A program made the translations under genes and the position numbers. The notes beneath the pieces were generated by a model, which worked only from the letters and a program-made list of their open reading frames with translations, did not search any database and had not been told where the DNA came from. A DNA stretch of 64,000 nucleotides from Lentinula raphanica (Eukaryota > Basidiomycota > Agaricomycetes > Agaricales > Omphalotaceae), in assembly GCA_027919835.1 (NCBI GenBank), contig JANVFP010000005.1:620001-684000 (forward strand). The letters are read 5' to 3'. Shown in pieces: positions 34,183 to 46,397 of this stretch (within the stretch, counting starts at the first letter, position 1; each line of letters begins with the position of its first letter).

Positions 34183-37100
34183 GTTCACCACTCTTTTGCG
34201 GACTCAGGAGGGCAATCGGATGTTTCTTCGGCTGAAGTAAATATTCTGATTCGGTCGACGCCCTCCTCATACCCTCTCACACGTTGGGTGTCTTATTTCA
34301 AGTTGGAGTTTTTAACGTCAGCTTCTCGACGAATGGTGGAATCAGGACTTGTACACTGGTCGTACATTCTCAATCCTTGGACCTTCACAGTACGAACATT
34401 ATTTATATTATTTATTGTGGCATTACTTAGTAGACAGTAGTACCAAATGCACTTTCTATGTATGTCACAGTCCTGCCCGTGGCAAGCGCGTCACCGACTG
34501 ACCGTAACCAACATACATATGCTTCGAACACTCATGACCTTTCATGCATCTCATGATCTCATGGACCAGTATATACTTACTGTGTAGACCAAACTCGACG
34601 GTCTGAAACTGTGAGAAATATCATCCAACTCCCGCTAAAGACTCAGCACGATTCGAAATCAGCTCTTATCGATCTTTCATCGATATCGAGACTAAACAGA
34701 CCCTGTCTTGTTATCCCGATGTATCCCTCCATCGATTGACGTCCCCGTCTCCCTACGGAACTCGTCCTTCGGCGTTGCCAAGGATGAATGCGAAGGCCCC
34801 TGCGTTCCCATTGATGCAGGTTCCGACTCTAGCTCACATACCGATGAATCCGACTGATGAGGTCCGAATTCCTTCAATTCCACTAATCGTTGCTTCTCAT
34901 CTAACAAAAAATCGATGATGTGTTTCGACCGCAAGCTTTCAAGGCACCTCCATGATGGAGTAGTAAGTAAGTAGTAACAGCCGCTCAGATACTTTCGAAT
35001 TTCTCTCATGAATCCTCGTGCGATGTTAACAGTGACTTGGTTGTCAATGGGAATGTGGAAAAATTCCGATACTTAGCCACTCCCCCGGCACAAGAAATGA
35101 GGCTTTCATCGTCCAGTTAAATTCCAGCTGATTCGAAGCTTCGAGTTCCCGAGATTAATCAAGCAGTCAATTACGCCGAAGGCTCCACTACGCCCTGAAG
35201 GATTTTCTTGCATACATGCACGCGATGAAATTGAGCCAGTTCATCGTTCGGAGATTCCTTGAAGGAAATTTAGCCAATTCAAGTCATTTACCTTTTAAAA
35301 CCGTTCACTGCAATATAAGTGCCTGAGAGCAGTGAGTTTCGCGCGGCACAGAGATATTGTGTTTTGCCAAGCTCGATGCCAGGAAATTCCTCGCCAGTCA
35401 ACTATGAGGACGGCCTGAGGTTCATTGTTATGAACGAATCATAAAGGATCCCTCGATATCCATCGGTAAGTATTATGGTCTACCTTGGATGCTTTCACCT
35501 CCATCGAATCAAAGGCACGTCTGCTGGAATCGTACTTCGAATCTCCAAGAGTCATTGGCCAGTCTGAGGTCGAGGCTGAGGTTTTGACACATTATTGAAT
35601 ACGAGGATGTGGTAGTAGGTGATCAAATCTTCCGTCGATCTAGAGACCATCACAAACGTCGTCTTCCAAGAAGGGAACAAAGAAATCTTGGAAAATAAAT
35701 AATTGAAGACTGTTGAACTCGAAAACTCGAGAAACCTACCCACTGCTCGGTCACACGAAGATGGCGCCGTGGCGGCTCCGCATACCATTAGCACACTCGA
35801 TGTAAGTACCGGGCATACAAAATCATTTTGACCTGAAATCTTCTTTCTCCTCGAAATTCTGTTTATCACAATCATGCGCGCAGCTCGAACTAATTCACCT
35901 GACGAGCTTGTACTCGGGTTGTAATTCTTATTCTTTTCTTTCCTCATCAGACGTTTAATAACGAGTGCCGGTCCCGGAATCGCGGCTAAGCGGCACAAAG
36001 GTGATGCTAATCTTTTCAAGCACGGCACAAACTTGCCGAGTCAAGCATTGCTGAGCCGAAGACGGTAAGAATACAAGAACCTTGGCAAGTCTCGACTCTC
36101 GATTCTCGAAATGCATCGGTGCTACTTCCGGCTAGTTTCGAAATCACTTGCCACCCCCTGGACCTCAAACGCACGAAACGAGGCTGAGACGCTTTGGCCC
36201 ATTTTCAAGGGTGATAGACTCTTCCGCCGACCTCGAGAACGACCTAACTATTCTAAGTCAGCGTCGGCTCAGGGGAAGGAAGGAAGCTGTGAAGTATATA
36301 ATTCCCCGGACACGACCGTCGATCAAATCAAACAGAACTCGAAACGCTCTCATACGAATTCATTGGAATCACACGATGTCGAGCGCCCTCCAGTGGGTCT
36401 GACTATTTACTACTGCTTCAGCTCATCAAGTACACAACTGAACCTCCACCTGACGAACTAGAACTTTTCGAAATCTCTCAACCCTGCTCGGTGCTATCTC
36501 CAGAAATACGCAGCAAGGCAAAACGGGACTAGCAGACTGGACAGCCATCCCTCAGGACTCAGGCTCCAAGTAATCACTTTGAACCCAGCGATATCCGATA
36601 TTGAATCAGGAGAAAGCGAGAAGCCTTTAGGGTATTCAAGACGATCATCCTGTTGGATTACCCACGGACGGCAAGGAAAGCATCATGAAAAAGGGGGGAA
36701 CGCTTCGTCCTGTGATGCAACGAAATTCGAGACTCCTCAAATACGTCCTCAAGCTCGGGTTGGGCGGTAAGTAACAAACAGTCGTGCTCGACAAAGACAG
36801 GTCATATGTAGGCCTTTAGGGTCTAGGAATCAATGCAGCTCGATTTACAACTTCTTTACACGCTGTCTTTTGGAAGATGTAGTACCATGGGTTCAATTGA
36901 AAGAGAGGTATTCAGTAAACGTCGCCCCAGTTTCCAAGTCTATTGAACTAGCACGGGAAAAATCCCTTCAGTGTTCAATAACACATTGAGACGTCGAGGC
37001 TTGGACTGGCTTGGGAGGGATTGGGGACCCGCGAAGCCTTCGACATGCCTTCGAGTCTCATCAAGTGGTTCAGTCTTTTATGTAGTAGCCGTACTACATA

Positions 37101-38262
37101 TATGATACTACGGTACCTGCACAGTGCAGGCGCTAACAGAATCAACTCGTGGGGAAGAGGGGGAAAGGCGAGAAATACATATGCGGAAAGAAACCAATAG
37201 ACTGTGCAGAGTTCCAGTCTAGTAGTACCTAGTAGCACTCATGTCAGTTCCACAGAAAGGGAAAATCTTGTAGAGATCTTCATATTTGAAGTGAGGACTG
37301 CGCGTTAAACGGTATCGACTATGGGGACTATGAATTTGATACGTACCGCAGTCGAGGCTACTTGATTCAGATCATGGCCCGTTCGAAAAGGACTTGTACG
37401 TGTTATATTATTAGACCGAGAGCTACACAGAGTCGACTCGTTCTTGTGAATAGTGGGTGGTATTCTGTGGTATTGGTATATATGCTGTTCCTCTTTGAAT
37501 GCCGCCTTCAAATTCTCGGTTTAATGAAAACGGGTCTGTATTCACGATTATGATAAACCTGCTTACGCTTGTACGAGGTTGACTCGGGGATGGACGAGAT
37601 TGAAATGAAGGGCAGACAGCTTCTAGTAGATGATACGCAACTGCCAGACGTGTCCGAATCTTTCGCTGACGAGCTAGTGACTATTCATCCAATGAGGTGT
37701 TGCCTGGTGTTGCCTGATGGTAGCCTTCCCGAGCGACACTAGGCGCGCAAACCACCTGTGTGCAATTTGAGGGCTGAGGACTTTCCACAAGACAGATCAT
37801 CATGACTCTGATAGCAAACCATTCTTCGAAAAGATATCATGTCTGTTTGATGTTGTCTTGGGTCTCACTTGATGATACCACTTGATACATACCCGCCAGT
37901 GACCAATGCTAGCCCAATGCTACACGAGACGGAGTCATACATCAGAACAACAGTCGGACGATACGACCGTTTCAGGGTTACACAGCAAACACCCCCCTCG
38001 GACGTACTATGTATACGGGATACTATCAGATCCGAAATATCCCTCGAAGCAACTTGGTCCAATGGTGATTCGCCTCGATTCGCTCTGATACGACACGATT
38101 TGTGTGCAGCGAGCCAGCACCGTGACAGCACTGCCCAAAGCCAAAGAGTCAAAATGCTGTTCCGTGGACTAACGCGGTTCAGCGTTATCTCCTCCTTCTC
38201 CAACCGCCGCGTCGTGAGTTGAGATCCAGTCGGCAGTGCGATATTTTTGAGATCGGAGAGAC

Positions 38263-38368
38263 GGAGGGCAGAGGGAGAGAACGAGGAAGAGGAAGAGAAC
38301 GAGAACGAGAACGAGGAAGAGAAGGAGAGAGAAGAGCTACTGAGAAGAGCTACTAAGAAGAGGCGAAG
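38263..38368. repeat. GA-rich low-complexity tract
   Basis: A purine run of about 100 bp is built from GAGAACGAG, GAAGAG and GAAGAGCTACT units, the last of these tandemly repeated twice. There is no coding evidence. Confidence 0.75.
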
Positions 38369-38554
38369 CGAAGCACTGCCAGGCCTTTTAGATTACAAAC
38401 ATTCAAGGGGGTGCTGAAGGTCCAATTGGTTATCCGTATGGCTGTCCCGATCCAGTGCGAGGATCCAAGGGGGAGTCGTCCAATCGCATATCTAGTTTGA
38501 ATTGTGGCCTTATGAACAACTTCAACAACCCGAACACGATTCTCCCGGAACTAT

Positions 38555-38600
38555 CCTTGTATCTTGTATCTTGTATCTTGTATCTTGGTATCTTGGTATC
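38555..38600. repeat. (TATCTTG)n microsatellite
   Basis: Six heptamer units (TATCTTG, the last two with an added G) lie in the gene-poor region. Confidence 0.85.
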
Positions 38601-41600
38601 ATGCTGGGCATACTGAAGGGAGGGGGACCACCCCAAGAGAAGCAGCGAAGCACGGGCGGGATTAAAGAGCGATTCCGAGCATATAGGGATAAGTAGCTTG
38701 CGAGTAGGCGACTCAATCTCGAACGAGTTGTGTGTGTGTGCCTTCTTGGTTCTTCTGGCTTTGGGAACCTGCTGAAGTCTGATATCGGTCAACGGTGGAC
38801 GTTAAACCCTAAGTACGCGGTAATTACAGTGTAAACACAGTGGCACCTTCAAAGGAGCCTTGAGGCCTGAGGCCTTCTCCCCTGTGAGAAGCTAGAGATA
38901 AGGGATGAGCTAATTTGAGCTTTTTCTCCGGGATCGCATGTACATACTAGTCATCACTGTGGTTCACATTGGACGAGGGTGTGGGGGGAAGCCCTTTGTA
39001 TAGCGAGTTCGAACGTTTTTGATAGCTTGGGGTAAATTGTATGTGGTATGTAATGATAGTCAGCGTTTAAGGGATGAATTCAGTCTTCGGATTTGAAAAC
39101 CCTGTTGGAGGGCACCACGTTACAACACACACGATGGGCTTCTTGATTGTTGAAGACGGGAGAATATGGACCGATATATCTAAGGCAAGAGAAGGGTAAT
39201 TGGCATGTCAGTGCGAGGTCTAAAGAGAAAAAAGCCATTCGTAACTCATGAATTCGATACGTACGTATAGTGGGTCACCGTATAGATACTCGCTAAGATA
39301 GTCAGTCAGCTGAAGGACGCGTTGGAGAGATGTCTGGAGGAATACTTATGTTTTTCATGGAATGACATAGAAGCACCGATTGTCATTATTGTCATGATAG
39401 AAGCTGAGTGAAAGAAAACTGGTTCGATTCTGTGAGAAGAAGTTCAACGTTCAACGATGATGGATATTATGACGTAGAGCGACTTGCTAATTTCACATGG
39501 CAAGTTAGAGACGAACGTTGGAAGATAATCCACGAGTAATAGTTTCCCTCCCAGTGAAAAGGTTATGTGGCTGAAGAGCTCTGAAGAGACTCGCCTTCGA
39601 AGTTCAAGATGATTTAGGCACAAGATAATGTAGTTATGGAAACGACATAGGGAGTCGACGTGGACAGAGGTGCAGAGTGGATAGAGGAGAGCAACTGCGG
39701 AAAATGAAATAGAGACCAATGAAATAATGTAAGCATGCATACAAGTGAGTGAGAGTAATAAAGCCCAAGATGAAATACATATTCAAGGAGACAAAAATAG
39801 ATAATGCATATGCGGTATGAGGTGTAAGACGGCGACAGCGCCGGCGCGACGACGTCCAAGGCCTCATACGATGGCAAGAGGTTGACAGAGGACGGTGCCG
39901 ATAAATGATGACAATGACAACAACGACGGATGGGATGCACAGGCAATTTCTTCTAATCGCGACGCCGCGGAGCGCCACATCCTCTATACGGTGAACATCA
40001 GCGGCATGATGATGATACCGCGATAGACTTGGAACGAGGATGAATGGGCCATGGACGGATTATGAGGTCCATTATTCGAGAGAGCAGACTGAGGTATTTG
40101 GTTGAGGGATATTCGTGAAGAGAGAGAAGGTGCGACGATGAGGAGGGGCTCATAGGTAGTACACGGATAGATGGTTTGACTGATCACAGTGCAAACGTGT
40201 CGAGGAGAGGGATTCGATGTGTGGGTGTTGGAGTAACTGCGGGTGCCTTTGTTCACCTGCGTGCGAGGTATCGCCAGTACATTGGATTTGGAGGTCGAGT
40301 GCTAGGCTTGGATAGATCTAGAACAGCGTTCAGGAAGGAGTTGACGGAACATGAAAGGATCGAGTACTTACGATCTACTAGACACTCCCATATTTCTACG
40401 CCTTTTCCGTCCCAGATACTACACTGACTGTACATGGGCCAGTGGATGTTGATTTCCCATATCCTGGTAACGTCGCCAACACGAGCCATGAGAGGAGGAA
40501 ATCAAGATGTACGAAGGAGAAGGGAGGAAGAAAAGGTTCTAAAAGACCCAAGTCGTTGTTAGAGGAAGTATTTGGACAGTCGTCGACAGAGGGGTTGAAA
40601 TCCATCCTAGTGCGACTTTATATGGAGAAACAAAGGTCAGACGAATCAATCCGATCGTGAGCCAAGCTAGAATTGAACCGCACGGCGCATCGCCTCAACA
40701 CATTCGGCTCAATTTGAACCACCTTCCTAATCCGGAACCGTTCTCTCACTTTTCTACTCACTTCCATGATTGACGTCGTTCTTGAAATCTTTGACTGTTC
40801 TTTGCTCGGATTGTGTTCGTAGCATATTCGTAAGGGAAACGAAGCTTTAGAGGTCCTTATCTACGCAAGATTTGGGTGAAGAGACCTCTCAGAAAGCCAA
40901 GGGGGAGGCTGCGCTGAAAAACAGCCCGGATGCTCCCGCTGGCCACAAGGAGATAGCTGAAACAGAAACAGGAAATTCGGAACCAGGGTAAAGGCAACTG
41001 TTCCCTAGTGACGTCGTTCTTAACAAATATCTATAAGGTCATCCAATCTCCTTTCAGCAAAAAAACTATTGCCCCGCAGCTGCCAGTCCGCGCTTGAATT
41101 CCGCTTTCGATGAACGACAAGCTGCCTGGCGTATACGCTCCACTTCAAACATATTCCTTTGTTAAATGTCACCAGACTCTTCACAAAAATCAACGCTCTG
41201 TTCGTTACAGCAACTCCCTCATTGTTCATCTATCAAATCGTTTCACTCAGAATCTGCTCATCTCATCCCTCGTTACTTGCTCGGCCACTGATAACAACAG
41301 AACAGAACAGCCCCGTGAAGCACATCCTTCACAGAAGGCGGTGAATTTGTACAAGGTGAGGGAGTTTTAGGTACCAGAATCATCTGAATCACCCTCATAT
41401 CACCCTCCTCGAGGCGTATATCTGATATCGGTCCATTTATTCAAGACCCCAAAGGATCACCTGTAGGCAAGATTTCAACACGGTTCGTATCTCGGGTCTA
41501 TTCCAATCCGGGTGTCTGTCGTTATACTTCTGCATGCTAAAACCTTATTCCGTCCACCTTTCCCTTCACACACAACAAAAGGCGATGTTTATATTTGGGT

Positions 41601-42130
41601 TTCCAAAGCCTGTGCTCATATCGGTAAAATCTTTCGCGTTGGCACAAACAGACGTGGCTTTTGCGTGACAATTCCCGCGTCCTCCCCAGGCTTCTATCAT
41701 TATCATTTGGTCCGAAAATCACTCTCAGTGGGTGGATAACGTTGCTATTCCTGAACAACAAACAATCAGACTCCAAGCGGGAGCAGACAAACACTTCAAT
41801 CTGGTATGGAGCAATCCAACTCCATGAACAGGACGTAGACACATTGCAGATACTGTTGATGATGATTCTATCAATGATCATTACTCTTCCCGTTCCCTTC
41901 GATTGCTCTACGATGTGACGATTTGGTGGCGTTCTTTAGATTTACCTATCGCATGGGACCAAAGGGTACCCCCCTTCACCTCAGCCTCAGCTGTTGATCG
42001 CCCCATGGGCGTAACATAAAGGTCATTCATTCGTTCATTCATTCTATTCTCAGCATTCACCACGCAGATGACAGAGTACAGTCCCCCACGGACGTAAACA
42101 CACTGTAGAAGTAGATACGCTCAGGAACCG

Positions 42131-42927
42131 GTGACCGAAGTTTACAGAAGGGAACATAGGCCTGTCTCTCTCACAAGACACCTTGAGTTTGGACGCTTTG
42201 AAGGAAAGATTCAATTAGGCTCACCTTCGGGAGCTACGGAGAATTTGAACACTCCATACATGTCACTTGCTCGACCCACGTCGGAATCACTTCCGACAAC
42301 ACGAGGATGGGATTCAGATGGGATTGAACAAAAAACAAGTCCGGACGTTGTGGAACACGAGGTAAGCAAAGCTGTAGAATGTGAGATTCAACTGAACCCT
42401 CCCTCCCAGCCTAACACTTATTACTTACCCCTTTGAAGCACTAGCGCTGCTCTTTGTCGGTAGAACCGGCTCCGAAGCTACCGAAATTAACATTCATCTT
42501 CATTTCACCGCATTCAAGTTCGTGATGGGCTCACAACAACAAAGGAATGTTTTGAATTGATTCATTAGTCTCTTTGTGCTTTTTCTAGAGTCCAGACGAC
42601 TCGGAAGCTACTAGAACGCTTTCATTACCACAGAGTCAGTTCGAAAGAGGGTTCAGAATAAGAAGAAATCGGATCTCAGGCAGCGAGGTACCTAGTACCG
42701 TCTGTATAGCCGTTATCACCGTAGGCGGAACATTGGGCAACAGATTTGGGCAACTCTACGCTCGTCTTCGAGGCTCTAACTCCATCTGGATGAACATTCA
42801 AAGGCTCGTGCTTCCCCTTCTCTCTCTCTCCCTCTGTTCTGTTCATGTCAATCTGACTCTGTCGAGAAAGCTTCAGTTGTGTCTCGTGCTACAGCGGTTC
42901 ATAGGACTAACCATGAACCATGAATGA
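42131..42927 (+). CDS. Possible hypothetical gene, weak
   Basis: This is not a recognised family. An open frame from 42131 (MTEVYRREHRPVSLTRHLEF and so on) reaches a GTAAGC donor after VVEHE. A later CTAG acceptor resumes in the same phase with SPDDSEATRTLSLPQSQFER. Both parts are hydrophilic and Ser/Thr/Arg-rich. The start codon is uncertain, and the tail after about residue 110 is doubtful. The only support is the in-phase splice pair and an open frame; it may be spurious. Confidence 0.22.
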
Positions 42928-44726
42928 TCCAAGCCTGAAATTTCGATGAAATCACCGTCGTAATCACACTTTGCAACTGCGAGTTTGCCGCGCCTTCCCC
43001 AAATGTTTGAACAAAGCAAATCGTTCGATGAATTCAACCTTCACAGCTCTTCACACAATCACAATTTCACACGCAGGTAAAGTTCATCGCATCATCTTCC
43101 GTGCAGGCAGGCTGAGGTACTACGTTATGTACTAACAAAGGTGCCAAGGAACGTCTCTGCACAGTGCGCCCACCGTCCTGCTTACAACGACAAGCTCGGG
43201 CCCGAACGTATGACAATCAAGGCTCGTACCTGTCTCCGACTCAACAGCACGGTATACCAATCGCAATTTTGTCAGAATCCGATCCTGCACTCTGGCATGA
43301 GGCTTGGAACCCGAACAAAGCTCGAACTATGAATATCAACGCGCAATATATCAAAACTCTACGTACGCTTCGATTCTGTGTGCCAAGGTATACCATACCG
43401 TATGTACTATGTACTATGCCATCGAAGAATCTGATTCTATGATCTTCACAACAACTGTGATGCTGATGCTAGTGAGTCTTTGAGTATATGAACAGGTATC
43501 GGTCATAAGTTGGTACCGCTTTCCCGCCTTTGTATGGTTTTCGTATTGTGGGACCCCCTTTTCATATGGATGCCATGATTGAGTATCCCTGACCAGTGAC
43601 GATTTTCTCGGTTTCCTTCGACGAGGTTCAGGCAGCTTCCAGTGAGTTTTAGCCTCAGAATCGACCGGGTGTGCTATCACGTGGCGATGTATCATACGAC
43701 CTACTCAGTACTGAAAGGTGTTCGTCGTTCGAGCTGGTACTAATAGGATCTGGTCAACTGGCGTCCTTTGAACTCTTGGTTTGATGTTTGGCGCCTCTTT
43801 TAGCGCTCGTCGTTGAAACTTGGCTCAAGCCACGAGTTTCCGTGCCAGCATGTTGGAACTTGGAACCTTGTATTCCCTAACGCTCCAGTAACGCACCAGC
43901 TCGAATCTTAAAACTGCCATTCCATCCTAGGCCAAAGTACATTGGAAGGCCTCGAAGCCTTCGAAGCCTCAAATCTGCAGGCGCCTAGTCGAATTTCACG
44001 GAAGGCATCACTTGGACATCATTGGCAAATTGTTTGTCACTGTCGTTCTTGACTTGCATTGACTTGCATGACCGGTCTCATACCTCTACTGACATACGGC
44101 GTTCAAACCTGCGTCAGCCGCGTCACACGGATAAGCGTTTCCCAAATCAGACTGTAGTAGTCCGCACCCCACCCTTACTTCCATTCCGCGGTCAAAGCTG
44201 GCATCACATTCAAGAGCGGGACTCCCTAGCTCCAAGAGGCTCCAAGTTCCAACATAAACGGATAAAGTATGTCATCAGGCCGACAAACTCAGAAACAAAG
44301 ATCTTTTAGATTTCTGGGAATCACGTACATCACAAGTTTGAAGTAGTCGCCGTTTATCGGATAGTGGCAATTGGCAAGGCGCTGTCAGGCAATGGAATGA
44401 CTGGCAAAATTCGCCCAGTCCATTCTCTTGAAGATGTGCAGCAAGAAGTGCGGTTGTACTGTTTTCGACGAGCTCTAGATTCGAAGCTCCGACTCGGAAT
44501 ACTTCAATCGGCGCACATGCAGCAAATCTGATTCTGAGTCAACAGTGATAAGCATTTTACATCTCACTATCATTTCATTGAAGGGCCATTCAACTAGGAA
44601 TTCACTGAACTTACGCACGTCCCATCGCTGTCATGAGAACAAAATAGGCAGACTCTGGTCTTTAAAAGGGAGAAACGAACTTGCGGATCCCTCTTCACTC
44701 AATTACCCTTCGCTCATGCTGCGTCC

Positions 44727-46278
44727 ATGAGTCCTACTTTTGGCAACATTCGGCAGGTGGTCCAGGCTCGTAATTTATCTGCCGTGTAAGTTCAGGCTGT
44801 CCTTCGACTCCTTCCCTAATCATCTGCTCACACAAAGTGACTACTGGTCGGCCCTTTGACAGAACGTTGCTCATCTCTTCCTGGATCAACCTTCTACTTT
44901 ATGCTTGCGAAGCTCTCCTTTATGTGCATCTCGTGTTTTCTCCGAAGCCGAAAATTACAAGAAGGACGACGGTCTTCATTTCTATCGCTCTCTTTGTGGA
45001 TACAATTGGTTCTATTGCAATATGTTGTAGTACAGTCGCAGTAAGCAGCTTGAAGTCCTGGTACTTACCAAAATGCATGCTAATGTCTTGCCCTTGCAGG
45101 CTTTTGATTCCGTCCTATTAAGTGTGTCGACGCCACCATGATCTGTTTCGATACTTAGTTTCGCAAACGTTAGCCTGGTCGGTAAATGAAGCTGAGCTCT
45201 CCGTCCACTGGAGCACACTTGTCACCGTCGTCACGACTTATAGTGCTTCAGTGCTCGAACAGAGTTATTTCCTACGGCGATATTGGTCTATGTGAGTGGT
45301 GATCGTTGAAGAACGATTATCTTACTTGACATCTATGACCTCGGAACCGTCTAGATCACACAATCACTTCGTCACCACGATTCTTGCTATATTCGTCTTC
45401 GCTAATGTTCGTGAGCGCATTGTTAGTAAGAGAAAACGACTGTCTCACCATTTTTCGTTTGGCAGGCAGTTTCGGCTATCGTTATCGCCATATTCTTTCA
45501 GTTGAACCCAGTTTCAGGGAGTACGTTGGAATTGGAAGAAGATACCCCTCTGTATGTTTTGGATAATATTCCAGCAATTTCTAAGCCTGGAGTTGATCCA
45601 AACTGATTAGAGCTTCTGCTGCACTAATGGCCACAACGGATATTTCCTTAGCCATCGTTACTATATGGAAACTCAAATCAGTGAGGACCTCGCGGAACAC
45701 GGTAAATGTGTTAGTTGTATTCTCCAATGCGTCCTTGGGTGGTTTTGACCGCCTTCGTCAGACTGCTTCATAGATTCTGTCTTTACATAGGAGCTTATGG
45801 ATGTGTGACCGCTGTGGCAACGTCCATGCTGTTTGGATGCTGGTTGATTGATCTCAATGGTGAGCAGTGGATCACTTTGGATATAAATAAGGTTCTGAAG
45901 ACTCACCGAAAGCTTACACCTTTATATTCCACATCCTCGGAAGAATTTACTCTTTGACTGCCCTCATCAGTCTCTACATTGCCCACGAGTGGCGCACAGA
46001 GATGGCAAAGGAACCTACAGCAACTCAGTCACCTCGTACTCATATGGGCTCTTGTATGTAGCACGGTCTTCCTATCAGAAGGACTGATCATCTCATCACA
46101 TTTCTAGCAAACCCCTGCAAAGTGACTGGGATCTCTGCCACTGAACCTGTTATCCAGGTATGTCCTTGTAGCAAACGCCCACTGATGACTGATTGCGATG
46201 GTGCCACTTCAGAGTCTTACGCAGCCACAGAAGTCTTTACGGTCAATACCGGCTCCAACTTTCTTGGAACATGAATGA
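44727..46278 (+). CDS. Seven-transmembrane protein, DUF6534-like, copy 2 (multi-exon)
   Basis: This is a paralogue of the 7TM gene at 23808 with the same exon logic. The first exon MSPTFGNIRQVVQARNLSAV joins to a TM exon (TLLISSWINLLLYACEALLY, then TTVFISIALFVDTIGSIAIC). Further segments are STLVTVVTTYSASVLEQSYF followed by LRRYW, a piece around 45384-45512, TDISLAIVTIWKLKSVRTS, FCLYIGAYGCVTAVATSMLF and GRIYSLTALISLYIAHEWRT. A Ser/Thr-rich cytoplasmic tail ends PAPTFLEHE at 46278. The LEQSYFLRRYW and WKLKSV motifs match the other copy closely. It is a predicted integral membrane protein; its function (receptor-like or otherwise) is unknown. The middle exon borders are approximate. The 3' end converges on the minus-strand alcohol oxidase gene 119 bp away. 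Confidence 0.6.
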
Positions 46279-46397
46279 TCCTCTATGTATCTGAAAAGGA
46301 AGAAAATAGGCACGAAGGCATTCAAGATCACCAAAAAAAACATTCTAGTTGTCACGATGAAATATTGTACATTGGGATTTTGTTGTTCTTCAGATTG

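Larger units (their letters stand above)
34183..44726. other. 10.5-kb gene-poor region
   Basis: I could not support a confident gene here. Open frames are short, on both strands, without recognisable domains. What can be seen are scattered low-complexity tracts (listed separately), AG-rich and CT-rich strand asymmetry, and one weak spliced candidate at 42131-42927. No TIRs, LTRs or tRNA-like folds were noticed. It may be old, decayed transposon sequence or a regulatory or noncoding-transcribed region. Confidence 0.5.

Noticed and set aside
35552..36028. 158-aa minus-strand frame
   Set aside because: There is no domain, signal peptide or spliceable continuation. It is the longest frame in a gene-poor stretch but within chance.
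39444..40256. Overlapping minus-strand frames of 90-114 codons
   Set aside because: There is no start consensus, splice pair or recognisable domain. The Ser/His/Leu/Tyr-rich composition suggests antisense of purine-rich DNA.
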